Assembly: GCA_966212505.1 (NCBI GenBank)
Contig: CBIHRS010000005.1
Coordinates: 129,550-193,549, forward strand
Length of the DNA stretch: 64,000 nt
Direction of reading: 5' to 3'
Source of the DNA: CAMLIZ01 sp966212505
GTDB lineage: Bacteria > Pseudomonadota > Gammaproteobacteria > Burkholderiales > Burkholderiaceae_C
This document shows positions 16,044 through 24,323 of this stretch, one piece after another (within the stretch, counting starts at the first letter, position 1; the number at the start of each line of letters is the position of its first letter). The position numbers and the translations under genes are program-made. The notes below the pieces were generated by a model. The model was given only the letters and a program-made list of their open reading frames with translations. It did no database searches and had not been told where the DNA came from.

Positions 16044-19000
16044 ATGGCCAAGTTCTTCATCGACCGCCCGATCTTCGCGTGGGTGATCGCGCTGTTCATC
16101 CTCGTTGTCGGCTCGGTGGCGATCACGCAGCTGCCGGTCGCCCAGTATCCGCCGGTGGCGCCGCCGTCCATCGTCGTCAGCGCCTCGTATCCCGGCGCCT
16201 CGGCGCAGACGCTGGAAGACAGCGTGATCAGCGTGATCGAGCAGGAGATGAACGGCTCGCCGGGCCTGATCTACATGGAGTCGGTGAGCCAGGCCAACGG
16301 CACCGGCACCATCACGCTCAGTTTCGAGCCCGGCACCAGCCCCGACCTCGCGCAGGTGGATGTGCAGAACCGCCTGAGCCGTGCCGCGCCGCGCCTGCCG
16401 CAGGCGGTGACGCAGCAGGGCGTGCGTGTCGACAAGGCGCGCTCGAACTTCCTGCTGTTCACCATCCTCTCGTCGGAGAACGGCGAGTACGACCCGATCG
16501 CGCTGGGCGACTATGCCTCGCGCAACGTGCTGCCCGAGATCCAGCGCGTGCCCGGCGTGGGCCAGGCCCAGCTGTTCGGCACCGAGCGGGCGATGCGCAT
16601 CTGGCTCGACCCGGCCAAGCTCGTCGGCTTCAATCTCTCGGCCGCCGAGGTCACCGCTGCCATCCGCTCGCAGAACGCGCAGGTGTCGTCCGGCACCATC
16701 GGCGACCTGCCCAACGTGCCGGGGCAGAGCATCTTCGCCACCGTGGTGGTCAACGGGCAGCTCTCGAACGTGGAGCAGTTCGGCAACATCGTGCTGCGCG
16801 CCAACCCCGACGGTTCCACCGTGCGGCTGCGCGACGTGGCCCGCCTCGAGCTCGGCGCACAGACCTATGCCACCTCGGCCCGGCTCAACGGCCGGCCCTC
16901 CACCGGCATCGGCGTGCAGCTGGCGCCCACCGGCAATGCGCTGGCCACCGCCACCGCGATCCGCAAGCGCATGGACGAGCTGTCGCACTACTTCCCGAAG
17001 GGAATGAAGTACAGCATCCCCTACGACAGCTCGCGCTTCGTGAAGATCTCGATCTCGCAGGTGGTCGAGACGCTGGTCGAGGCGGTGGTGCTGGTGTTCC
17101 TGGTGATGTTCCTGTTCCTGCAGAACTGGCGCTACACCGTGATCCCGACCATCGTGGTGCCGATCGCGCTGCTGGGCACCTTCGGCGTGCTGCTGGCGCT
17201 GGGGTTCTCGATCAACGTGCTCACGATGTTCGGCATGGTGCTGGTGATCGGCATCGTGGTCGACGATGCGATCGTCGTGGTCGAGAACGTCGAGCGCATC
17301 ATGAGCGAGGAGGGGCTGCCGCCGCGCGCCGCCACGCGCAAGGCCATGGGCCAGATCTCGGGCGCGATCGTCGGCGTCACGGTGGTGCTGATCTCGGTGT
17401 TCGTGCCGCTGGCGTTCTTCAGCGGCTCGGTGGGCAACATCTACCGCCAGTTCTCCAGCGTGATGGTCGCGGCCATCGCGTTCTCGGCCTTCATGGCGCT
17501 GTCGCTCACGCCGGCGCTCTGCGCCACCCTGCTCAAGCCGGTGGAAGCCGGCCACCATCATGAAAAGGGTGGCTTCTTCGGCTGGTTCAACCGCGGCTTC
17601 TCGCGCACCGCCAAGCGCTACGAGAGCGGCGTGGCCCGCATCCTGAAGCGCGCATGGCGCTTCATGGCGATCTATGTGGCGATCATCGGCGTGGTGGCCC
17701 TGCTGTTCATGCGGCTGCCGTCGTCGTTCCTGCCCGGCGAAGACCAGGGCTACCTGATCGTCAACGTGCAGCTGCCGCCGGGCGCCACCGTGAACCGTAC
17801 GGTGCAGGTGATGCAGCAGGTCGAGGGCTTCATCCTGAAGCAGCCCGAGGTGCAGAGCATGGTCGGTGTGCTGGGCTTCAGCTTCTCGGGCCAGGGCCAG
17901 AACGCCGGCCTTGCCTTCGTGACGCTGAAAGACTGGGACGAGCGCAAGGGCCAGGAGCACTCGGCCTCGGCAGTCGCCGGCCGGGCCTTCGGTGCGCTGA
18001 TGCGCGTGCGCGATGCGTTCATCTTCCCGCTGAGCCCGCCGCCGATTCCCGAACTCGGCTCGGCCTCGGGCTTCAACTTCCGCCTGCAGGACCGCGGCGG
18101 CAATGGCCATGCGGCGCTGGTGGCGGCTCGTAACCAACTGCTCGGCATGGCCGCGCAGAGCAAGGTGCTCACCGGCGTGCGGCCGGATGGCCTGGAGGAT
18201 GCCTCGCAGCTGCAGCTCGACATCGACCGCGACAAGGCCAACAGCCTCGGCGTGGGCTTCGATGCGATCAATGCGGCGATCTCCACCGCGCTGGGCTCCG
18301 TCTACGTCAACGACTTTCCGAATGCCGGACGCCTGCAGCGGGTGGTGGTGCAGGCCGATGCGCCCACGCGCATGCAGCCGGAAGACATCCTGAAGCTCAA
18401 CGCGCTGAACACGCGCGGCCAGCCGGTGCCGTTGTCGGCCTTTGCGAGCACGCGCTGGATCACCGGCCCGATGCAGACGATCCGCTACAACGGCTATCCG
18501 GCCATGCGCATATCGGGCGATGCGGCGCCCGGCCACAGCACCGGCGAGGCCATGGCCGAGATGGAGCGGCTGGCGTCGCAGCTGCCGCCGGGCTTCGCCT
18601 ACGAATGGACCGGCCAGTCGCGCGAGGAAAAGCTCTCGGGCTCCACGGCCTTCCTGCTGCTGGGCTTCTCGCTGCTCGCGGTGTTCCTGTGCTTGGCGGC
18701 GCTGTACGAGAGCTGGTCGATCCCGCTGTCGGTCATCCTCGTGGTGCCGCTGGGCGTGCTCGGGGCGGTGCTGGGTGCCAGCCTGCGCGGCATGAGCAAC
18801 GACGTGTACTTCAAGGTCGGCCTGATCACCATCATCGGCCTGTCGGCCAAGAACGCGGTGCTGATCATCGAGTTCGCGAAAGACCTGCAGGCCCAGGGCA
18901 AGAGCGTGGTCGATGCGGTGCTGCAGGCGGCGCACCTGCGCTTCCGCCCGATCCTGATGACCTCGATGGCCTTCATCCTCGGCGTGCTGCCGCTGTTCGT

Positions 19001-19208
19001 CGCCAGCGGCGCCGGCTCCGCCAGCCAGCGCGCCATCGGCACCGGCGTGATGGGCGGCATGATCAGCGCCACGCTGCTGGCGGTGCTGTTCGTGCCGGTG
19101 TTCTTCGTCGTCGTGCGCGGGATGTTCCATGGCAGCGAGCGGCAACGCAGGCTGTATGCGCATCAGCTCGACGACAACGGCAACGGCGCGGGGGAGGGCA
19201 CGCGATGA
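16044..19208 (+). CDS. RND multidrug efflux transporter, inner-membrane pump (AcrB/MexB type)
   Basis: This 1054-residue hydrophobe/amphiphile exporter is driven by protons. It starts with the family N-terminus KFFIDRPIFAWVIALFI. The proton-relay Asp pair lies in GIVVDDAIVVVENV within TM4, and the conserved Lys lies in GLSAKNAVLIIEFAKD in TM10. PSSFLPGEDQGY starts the second half. Length and 12-TM organisation are normal. The stop overlaps the channel gene start (ATGA), indicating translational coupling. Substrates cannot be predicted reliably from sequence. Confidence 0.97.
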   Translation: MAKFFIDRPIFAWVIALFILVVGSVAITQLPVAQYPPVAPPSIVVSASYPGASAQTLEDSVISVIEQEMNGSPGLIYMESVSQANGTGTITLSFEPGTSPDLAQVDVQNRLSRAAPRLPQAVTQQGVRVDKARSNFLLFTILSSENGEYDPIALGDYASRNVLPEIQRVPGVGQAQLFGTERAMRIWLDPAKLVGFNLSAAEVTAAIRSQNAQVSSGTIGDLPNVPGQSIFATVVVNGQLSNVEQFGNIVLRANPDGSTVRLRDVARLELGAQTYATSARLNGRPSTGIGVQLAPTGNALATATAIRKRMDELSHYFPKGMKYSIPYDSSRFVKISISQVVETLVEAVVLVFLVMFLFLQNWRYTVIPTIVVPIALLGTFGVLLALGFSINVLTMFGMVLVIGIVVDDAIVVVENVERIMSEEGLPPRAATRKAMGQISGAIVGVTVVLISVFVPLAFFSGSVGNIYRQFSSVMVAAIAFSAFMALSLTPALCATLLKPVEAGHHHEKGGFFGWFNRGFSRTAKRYESGVARILKRAWRFMAIYVAIIGVVALLFMRLPSSFLPGEDQGYLIVNVQLPPGATVNRTVQVMQQVEGFILKQPEVQSMVGVLGFSFSGQGQNAGLAFVTLKDWDERKGQEHSASAVAGRAFGALMRVRDAFIFPLSPPPIPELGSASGFNFRLQDRGGNGHAALVAARNQLLGMAAQSKVLTGVRPDGLEDASQLQLDIDRDKANSLGVGFDAINAAISTALGSVYVNDFPNAGRLQRVVVQADAPTRMQPEDILKLNALNTRGQPVPLSAFASTRWITGPMQTIRYNGYPAMRISGDAAPGHSTGEAMAEMERLASQLPPGFAYEWTGQSREEKLSGSTAFLLLGFSLLAVFLCLAALYESWSIPLSVILVVPLGVLGAVLGASLRGMSNDVYFKVGLITIIGLSAKNAVLIIEFAKDLQAQGKSVVDAVLQAAHLRFRPILMTSMAFILGVLPLFVASGAGSASQRAIGTGVMGGMISATLLAVLFVPVFFVVVRGMFHGSERQRRLYAHQLDDNGNGAGEGTR

Positions 19209-20581
19209 AACGGCTGTTCCTGCTCTGCGCCGTTTCGGCCAGCCTGGTGGGCTGCATGTCGATGGCGCCCCGCTACGAGAGGCCTGCGGCGCCGGTGGCC
19301 GCGCAGTTCCCGTTCGCGGGCGATGCGGCGGGCACGGCTGCGGCCGAGCGTGACTGGCGCGATTTCTTCGCCGATGCTCGGCTGCAACGGCTGATCGACA
19401 TCGCGCTGCGCAACAACCGCGACCTGCGCACCGCGGTGCTCAACATCGAGGCGGCCCGGGCCCAGCTCGGCACCCGCCGTGCCGACGAGTGGCCCAGCGT
19501 GAATGCCGCCGCCACCGGCACCCGGCAGCCCGGCCAGAACGGCAGCATCACCAGCACCTACACCGCCGGCCTGGCGGTGTCGGCCTATGAGCTCGACCTG
19601 TTCGGCCGCGTGCGTTCGCTCACCGATGCAGCGGCCGCGCAACTGGCGGCGAGCGAAGAGGCTCGCAAGGCGGCGCAGATCTCGCTGGTGGCCTCGGTGG
19701 CCAACCTGCACTACGCGCTGATCGGCGACGATGAGCTGCTGCGCCTCACGCAGCAGACGCTGGCCACGCGCGACGAATCGCTGCGGCTGACGAAGCTGAA
19801 GTTCGACAACGGCGCCGCCTCCGACCTCGACCTGAGTACGGCCCAATCGCTGGTGGAGTCGGCCCGGGTGTCGCTGGTGCAGCAGCAACGCCAGCGCGCG
19901 CTCGACCGCAACGCGCTCGAGCTGCTGCTGGGCCAGCCGCTACCCGACGACCTGCCGCCGGTGCAGGCCTGGAATGCGCAGGCGCTGCCCGACGTGCCGG
20001 CCGGCCTGCCGTCCACCGTGCTGCTGCGCCGCCCCGATGTGAAACAGGCCGAAGACCAGCTGATCGCTGCCAACGCCAACATCGGCGCCGCGCGCGCGGC
20101 CTTCTGGCCACGCATCACCCTGACCGGCAGCGCGGGCACCGCCAGCAGCGAGCTGTCCAAGCTGTTCCGCAACACCGCCTGGACCTTCGCGCCGCAGCTG
20201 GTGATGCCGCTGTTCGACGCCGGCCGCAACCGTGCCAACCTTCAGGCCGCCGAAACCGCGCGCGACATCGCTGTGGCGCAATACGAGAAGGCCATCCAGT
20301 CGGCCTTCCGCGACGTGGCCGATGCGCTCGCCGGTCGCGCCACGCTGGACGAGCAGCTGCGTGCCACGCAGGCGCAGGCAGCGGCCGAGACCCGTCGCTT
20401 CGAGCTGTCGGACCTGCGCTTCAGAAATGGGGCGGCCAGCTCGCTGGAGCTGCTCGATGCGCAGCGCTCGCTGTTCACCGTGCAGCAGGCGATGGTGCAG
20501 GCCCAGCTCGCCGCACTGCAGAACCGCGTGGCGGTCTACCGGGCACTGGGCGGCGGCTGGACGGAACCTGCGGCGCGCTGA
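19205..20581 (+). CDS. RND efflux outer-membrane channel (OprM/NodT family lipoprotein)
   Basis: This 458-residue TolC-like outer-membrane factor has lipobox LVGC with Cys17, then YERPAAPVAAQFP, DWRDFFADARLQRLIDIAL and two outer-membrane efflux repeats. The repeats have typical segments such as YELDLFGRVRSLTDAA and ITLTGSAGTASSELS. It forms the exit duct for the adaptor and pump encoded immediately upstream. The ATG at 19205 overlaps the pump stop. Its last 46 bases overlap the end of mnmC on the other strand. Confidence 0.95.
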   Translation: MKRLFLLCAVSASLVGCMSMAPRYERPAAPVAAQFPFAGDAAGTAAAERDWRDFFADARLQRLIDIALRNNRDLRTAVLNIEAARAQLGTRRADEWPSVNAAATGTRQPGQNGSITSTYTAGLAVSAYELDLFGRVRSLTDAAAAQLAASEEARKAAQISLVASVANLHYALIGDDELLRLTQQTLATRDESLRLTKLKFDNGAASDLDLSTAQSLVESARVSLVQQQRQRALDRNALELLLGQPLPDDLPPVQAWNAQALPDVPAGLPSTVLLRRPDVKQAEDQLIAANANIGAARAAFWPRITLTGSAGTASSELSKLFRNTAWTFAPQLVMPLFDAGRNRANLQAAETARDIAVAQYEKAIQSAFRDVADALAGRATLDEQLRATQAQAAAETRRFELSDLRFRNGAASSLELLDAQRSLFTVQQAMVQAQLAALQNRVAVYRALGGGWTEPAAR

Positions 20582-22509
20582 CGCTCGGCCTGCCGCGCGC
20601 GGCGCGACACGAAGCGCGCCGCGTCCACCGTGTCGAGCAGGCTGGCCTCCAGCGGCAGCGGCGCGCCGGCGATCCATGCCGCCAGCGCCTGGGCAGCAAG
20701 CGGCGCCCAGGTGATGCCGCGCGATCCGAGCGCGGTGAGCACGTAGAGCCCGGCCTCGCGCGCGACCAGCCGCGGCTGTTCCAGCCGCTGCCCCTGCAGC
20801 AACGCGTCGGCCAGCGGCACCGGGCCGAGCACCGGAAGGCGGTCGTCGCTCGACAGGCGGAAGCCGACCCGCGCCTGGAGGCGCATCGAATCGATCGGGA
20901 GCGGCTGGCCCGTCATCCGCGCCAGTTGCGTGAGGTTGCTCAGATGGTCCTCGTCGCGGGCTGCGGGATCATGGTCGCCGACCTGTGTGGTTGCGCCGCA
21001 GAGCAGGCCGCCTTCGGGCAGCGTGATGGCATAGCCCGAGCCGGCGACCGGACGCAGGGGCTGCGGCAGACCTGGTGTGCCGCCGGGCAACAGCGTGATC
21101 TGGCCGCGCACGGTTTCAAGCGGCCAACCCGGCTGGCGGAGCAGCGCGAGGCCATCGGCGCCTGCCGCCACCACTAGCACCGGTGCCTGGGCGCAGACGG
21201 CCCCGTCGGCATCGAGCACCTGCCATTGGCCATCGACACGCCGGATGCCTTGTACCGCGATGCCGCTGCGAAAGACGATGCCTGGGGAGTCCCGCAGCCA
21301 ATGCCGGGCAAGCGCCGGCGGCGACAGCCAGCCGCCGCCGGGATAGAACCAGGCGGCCAAGCACAGCTTCATGCCCGCGAGCCCCGACGCCTGGTCTGCC
21401 GACACCGCCTGCAGATAGTCGCCCGGCAGGCCCTGGCGATCGAGCAGCGCCTGCATCGCACCGAGTTGGGATGCCTCCAGCCTCAGCAACCCATCGCATC
21501 GGCCCGGCACGATACGCGCGGCGAGCAGCGGACCGTAGACACGCTGGGCCAGCAACGCAGCGGCCCGGTTGAAGCGCGCATGGGCCCCGTCTTCCGGCGT
21601 GACGACGCCGTGGAACAGGCCGGCCGGATTGCCGGAGGTCTCCGATGCCGGAAGGGGATGCCGATCGATCACCGTGCAGCGAAACCCGTGCGCCGCCAGC
21701 GCGTGGGCGACACCGGCCCCCGCAAGACCGCCGCCGATGACGACGGCTTCGCTTGCCGCGGGGCCTGCCATCGACAGGCGCGAGGGCGGTCGACGCGGCG
21801 TGAAGGCTGGTGCGTACCGGGCCACGCTCATCTCGCGCTTGCCCGAGAACCCAGGCGCCCGCTCCACGACGAAGCCGGCCTCGGCCAGGCCATCGCGCAC
21901 GTCGCGCGCCACGCTCCAGGTGGCGGCGGTGGCGCCCGGTGCGGCCAGCCGTCCCAGCGCCTTGGTCAGCCACCGGTCCCACATCTGCGGGTTCTTCGAG
22001 GGCGCGAAGCCGTCGAGGTAGAACGCATCGACCTCGGCGACGATCTCCGGCAGCCAATCGGCCGCGTCGCCCAGCGCGAGCAACAACTGCACCCTTCCGG
22101 CCTCGAAACTGAGCGGATGGAGATTGGGCGTAAGGACGGGCCACGCGCGGATCAGCTGCTCAGCCAGCGCCTTCAGTTCGGAGCCGGCGTGTGCGCGCTC
22201 GAGATCCTCCCGCCTTGGCGGATGCTTCTCGATCGAGATGACATGAAGGCGCTCGCAGCGCTGAGGATCGTCGCGCCACGCGGCCCAGGTGGCGAGGAAG
22301 TTGTTGCCCAGCCCGAAGCCGGTCTCGAGCACGACGAACCGCTGGCGGCCCTGCCAGCGCCCGGGCAACTGGTTGCCGCCCAGGAACACATGCCGGGCCT
22401 GGGCGAGGGCACCCGCGCGGGAGTGGTAGACGTCGCCGAAATCCGTGGCGAAGGGCGCGGCCGGATCGCTGAAGTCGATGCGGGCGGGGATGATGGGCTG
22501 CGTCTTCAT
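20536..22509 (-). CDS. mnmC: Bifunctional tRNA mnm5U methyltransferase/FAD oxidoreductase
   Basis: This 657-residue enzyme completes 5-methylaminomethyl-2-thiouridine at the tRNA wobble position. The N-terminal methyltransferase half has ETGFGLGNNFLATW (SAM loop) and VDAFYLDGFAPSKNPQMW. The C-terminal half is a DAO-type oxidoreductase with FAD motif IGGGLAGAGVAHALA, SGNPAGLFHGVV and GSRGITWAPLAAQ. ATG 22509 is chosen over a start 33 bases upstream because homology begins with KTQPIIPA. The C-terminus overlaps the RND channel gene by 46 bases, a convergent arrangement. The fusion of both activities is normal for proteobacteria. Confidence 0.96.
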   Translation of the reverse strand: MKTQPIIPARIDFSDPAAPFATDFGDVYHSRAGALAQARHVFLGGNQLPGRWQGRQRFVVLETGFGLGNNFLATWAAWRDDPQRCERLHVISIEKHPPRREDLERAHAGSELKALAEQLIRAWPVLTPNLHPLSFEAGRVQLLLALGDAADWLPEIVAEVDAFYLDGFAPSKNPQMWDRWLTKALGRLAAPGATAATWSVARDVRDGLAEAGFVVERAPGFSGKREMSVARYAPAFTPRRPPSRLSMAGPAASEAVVIGGGLAGAGVAHALAAHGFRCTVIDRHPLPASETSGNPAGLFHGVVTPEDGAHARFNRAAALLAQRVYGPLLAARIVPGRCDGLLRLEASQLGAMQALLDRQGLPGDYLQAVSADQASGLAGMKLCLAAWFYPGGGWLSPPALARHWLRDSPGIVFRSGIAVQGIRRVDGQWQVLDADGAVCAQAPVLVVAAGADGLALLRQPGWPLETVRGQITLLPGGTPGLPQPLRPVAGSGYAITLPEGGLLCGATTQVGDHDPAARDEDHLSNLTQLARMTGQPLPIDSMRLQARVGFRLSSDDRLPVLGPVPLADALLQGQRLEQPRLVAREAGLYVLTALGSRGITWAPLAAQALAAWIAGAPLPLEASLLDTVDAARFVSRRARQAERQRAAGSVQPPPSAR

Positions 22510-22531
22510 CGGCCGGGACACTACACCAATG

Positions 22532-22554
22532 AAAAAGGGCACCGAGGTGCCCTT
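22532..22554 (-). terminator. Rho-independent terminator of efp
   Basis: The hairpin AAGGGCACC/GGTGCCCTT spans 22535-22554. On the minus strand it is followed by a run of T, which fits termination after the efp stop at 22577. Confidence 0.8.
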
Positions 22555-22576
22555 CGTGTTTCGGCTCGAGCCGGCA

Positions 22577-23131
22577 TCACACGCGCTTGCGGTACTCGTG
22601 CGTGCGGGTGTCGATTTCGATCTTGTCGCCGTTTTCGACGAACAGCGGCACCGGGATCTCGAAGCCGGTGCCCTTCACGCGGGCGGGCTTCATCACCTTG
22701 CCCGAGGTGTCGCCCTTGACGGCCGGCTCGGTCTCGATTTCGCGGACCACGGTGGTCGGCAGTTCGACCGAGATGGCCTTGCCGTCGTAGAACACCACTT
22801 CGACCGGCATGCCGTCTTCGAGGTAGTTGATCGCGTCGCCCATGTTCTCGGCCTCGACCTCGAACTGGTTGTACTCGGCATCCATGAACGCGTACATCGG
22901 GTCGGCGAAGTAGGAGTAGGTGCACTCCTTCTTGTCGAGGACGATCTGGTCCATCTTGTCGTCGGCCTTGAACACCACTTCGGCGCCGGAGCCGTTGAGC
23001 AGGTTCTTCATCTTCATGCGAACGGTGGCCGCACCGCGGCCGCCGCGGCTGTATTCGGTCTTGAGGACCACCATCGGATCCTTGCCCTGCATGATGACGT
23101 TGCCGGCGCGAATTTCCTGAGCGAGTTTCAT
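22577..23131 (-). CDS. efp: Translation elongation factor P (Arg32 type)
   Basis: This 184-residue EF-P relieves ribosome stalling at polyproline stretches. It has three beta-barrel domains, with KLAQEIRAGNVI at the start and a C-terminal EIDTRTHEYRKRV. The tip of the first domain reads SRGGRGAA with Arg32 in place of the Lys34 modified in E. coli. Arg32 EF-P is activated by rhamnosylation by EarP, whose gene lies immediately upstream on the same strand. No epmA/epmB homologue is expected. The ATG at 23131 is preferred over a TTG at 23200. Confidence 0.98.
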   Translation of the reverse strand: MKLAQEIRAGNVIMQGKDPMVVLKTEYSRGGRGAATVRMKMKNLLNGSGAEVVFKADDKMDQIVLDKKECTYSYFADPMYAFMDAEYNQFEVEAENMGDAINYLEDGMPVEVVFYDGKAISVELPTTVVREIETEPAVKGDTSGKVMKPARVKGTGFEIPVPLFVENGDKIEIDTRTHEYRKRV

Positions 23132-23233
23132 AGCGATTCCGTGAAGGGGGTTGCGCGTTCTTGATGGAGAACAACGCGGATCAGCGCACTCAACATACAA
23201 GAATGCATACAGGAATGCGCAAAGCCTCTCATT

Positions 23234-24289
23234 TTAACCTTTCTGGCGCACAAAGCGGAGCAATTGCGTCGTGAGGTCATCCTGGCCGAGCAGCCTGTCA
23301 CGCCAGCGCGCGCAGGTTTCCGCCCAGTCCCGATATAGGGGCAGGTGGGGCGGCCACAAGTCCAGGCCGTTCCAGCCATGCCACAGCGCATGGACTTCCC
23401 GCACCAGCGACTCCGGTGCTCCCTCGAGCAGGCGGTCGAGGTAGGCATCGAGCTTGGCGGCATGGGCGCCGTCGTGCTGGGGGTAGATGTGCCACACGAA
23501 CGGAACGCCGGCCCAGTGGGCACGTGCGAAGGAATCTTCGCCGCGGACGAAGTTGAGGTCGCAACTCCACAGCAGGTGGTCGTAGTCGGGCTGCGGCAGC
23601 CACGGCAGGGCGTGGCTGCGCAGCGGGCCGAGGCAGCCATCGGCCGGCAGCGCGGCGGCAGCCTGCCTGGCGGCGCCGGGGGTGAGCAGCAGCAGCGTGG
23701 GCTCAGCGGCCAGCGCCCGCAGCAGGTCGGGCAGCGCGGGGTTGTCGTAGCAGAACAGGCTGACCACGCGCTCATCCTCGCGGCGGTTCAGTCCCTGCTT
23801 CGCGAGCCAGCGGTCGCGGTCGAAGGCGGCGTGCGCCGCCATCAGGCCCGGCTCGCGCAGCAGCCCGCCGGTGCGCTCGGAAAAACCGGGGTAGAAGAAC
23901 CACTTGGTCAGGCCGGCGCCGGGGCCGCTGAGCTGCGGCGAGGGCAGGCCATGGCTGCGCTCCACGTAATCTTCGGCGCTGAGGTATTCGAGGTTGACCC
24001 ACACGGGGCGCTTCTGCGCCTCGGCCATCCGCCGCACGAAGTCGGCCGGCGGGTCGCAGCCGAAGGCTTCGACGACCACCTCGCCCGGCTCCACCTGCGC
24101 CGGCGTGCCTGTCCAGGCCATCACCTCGACGCCGGCGGCGCCCTCGGGCGCCATCCAGGCCAGTGCCGAGGCGTCGTCGATCCAGAGCCTCACCGATTCG
24201 CCGCGGCTCCCGAGATCGGCCGCCAGCCGCCAGCAAACGCCGACGTCGCCGTAGTTGTCGATCACGCGGCAGAAGAGATCCCACTGCAT
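23234..24289 (-). CDS. earP: EF-P arginine rhamnosyltransferase EarP
   Basis: This 351-residue GT-B inverting glycosyltransferase transfers rhamnose from dTDP-rhamnose to Arg32 of EF-P. The catalytic N-terminal motif RVIDNYGDVGVCWRLA (residues 8-23) includes the conserved Asp pair. The nucleotide-sugar region includes CDLNFVRGEDSFARAHWAG and FVWHIYPQHDG. It lies 102 bases upstream of efp on the same strand, the usual pairing. An upstream TTG at 24313 is less likely than the ATG at 24289. It is divergent from uvrC with 34 bases between starts. Confidence 0.97.
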   Translation of the reverse strand: MQWDLFCRVIDNYGDVGVCWRLAADLGSRGESVRLWIDDASALAWMAPEGAAGVEVMAWTGTPAQVEPGEVVVEAFGCDPPADFVRRMAEAQKRPVWVNLEYLSAEDYVERSHGLPSPQLSGPGAGLTKWFFYPGFSERTGGLLREPGLMAAHAAFDRDRWLAKQGLNRREDERVVSLFCYDNPALPDLLRALAAEPTLLLLTPGAARQAAAALPADGCLGPLRSHALPWLPQPDYDHLLWSCDLNFVRGEDSFARAHWAGVPFVWHIYPQHDGAHAAKLDAYLDRLLEGAPESLVREVHALWHGWNGLDLWPPHLPLYRDWAETCARWRDRLLGQDDLTTQLLRFVRQKG

Positions 24290-24323
24290 CGGCGCATTAT
24301 CGAAGCGGCACAATCAAAGTTCG

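Noticed and set aside
15903..19163. 1086-codon open frame on the minus strand opposite the RND pump
   Set aside because: Composition is dominated by His, Arg, Ala, Gln and Asp runs, typical of antisense frames in GC-rich DNA. It lies fully over the well-supported pump gene.
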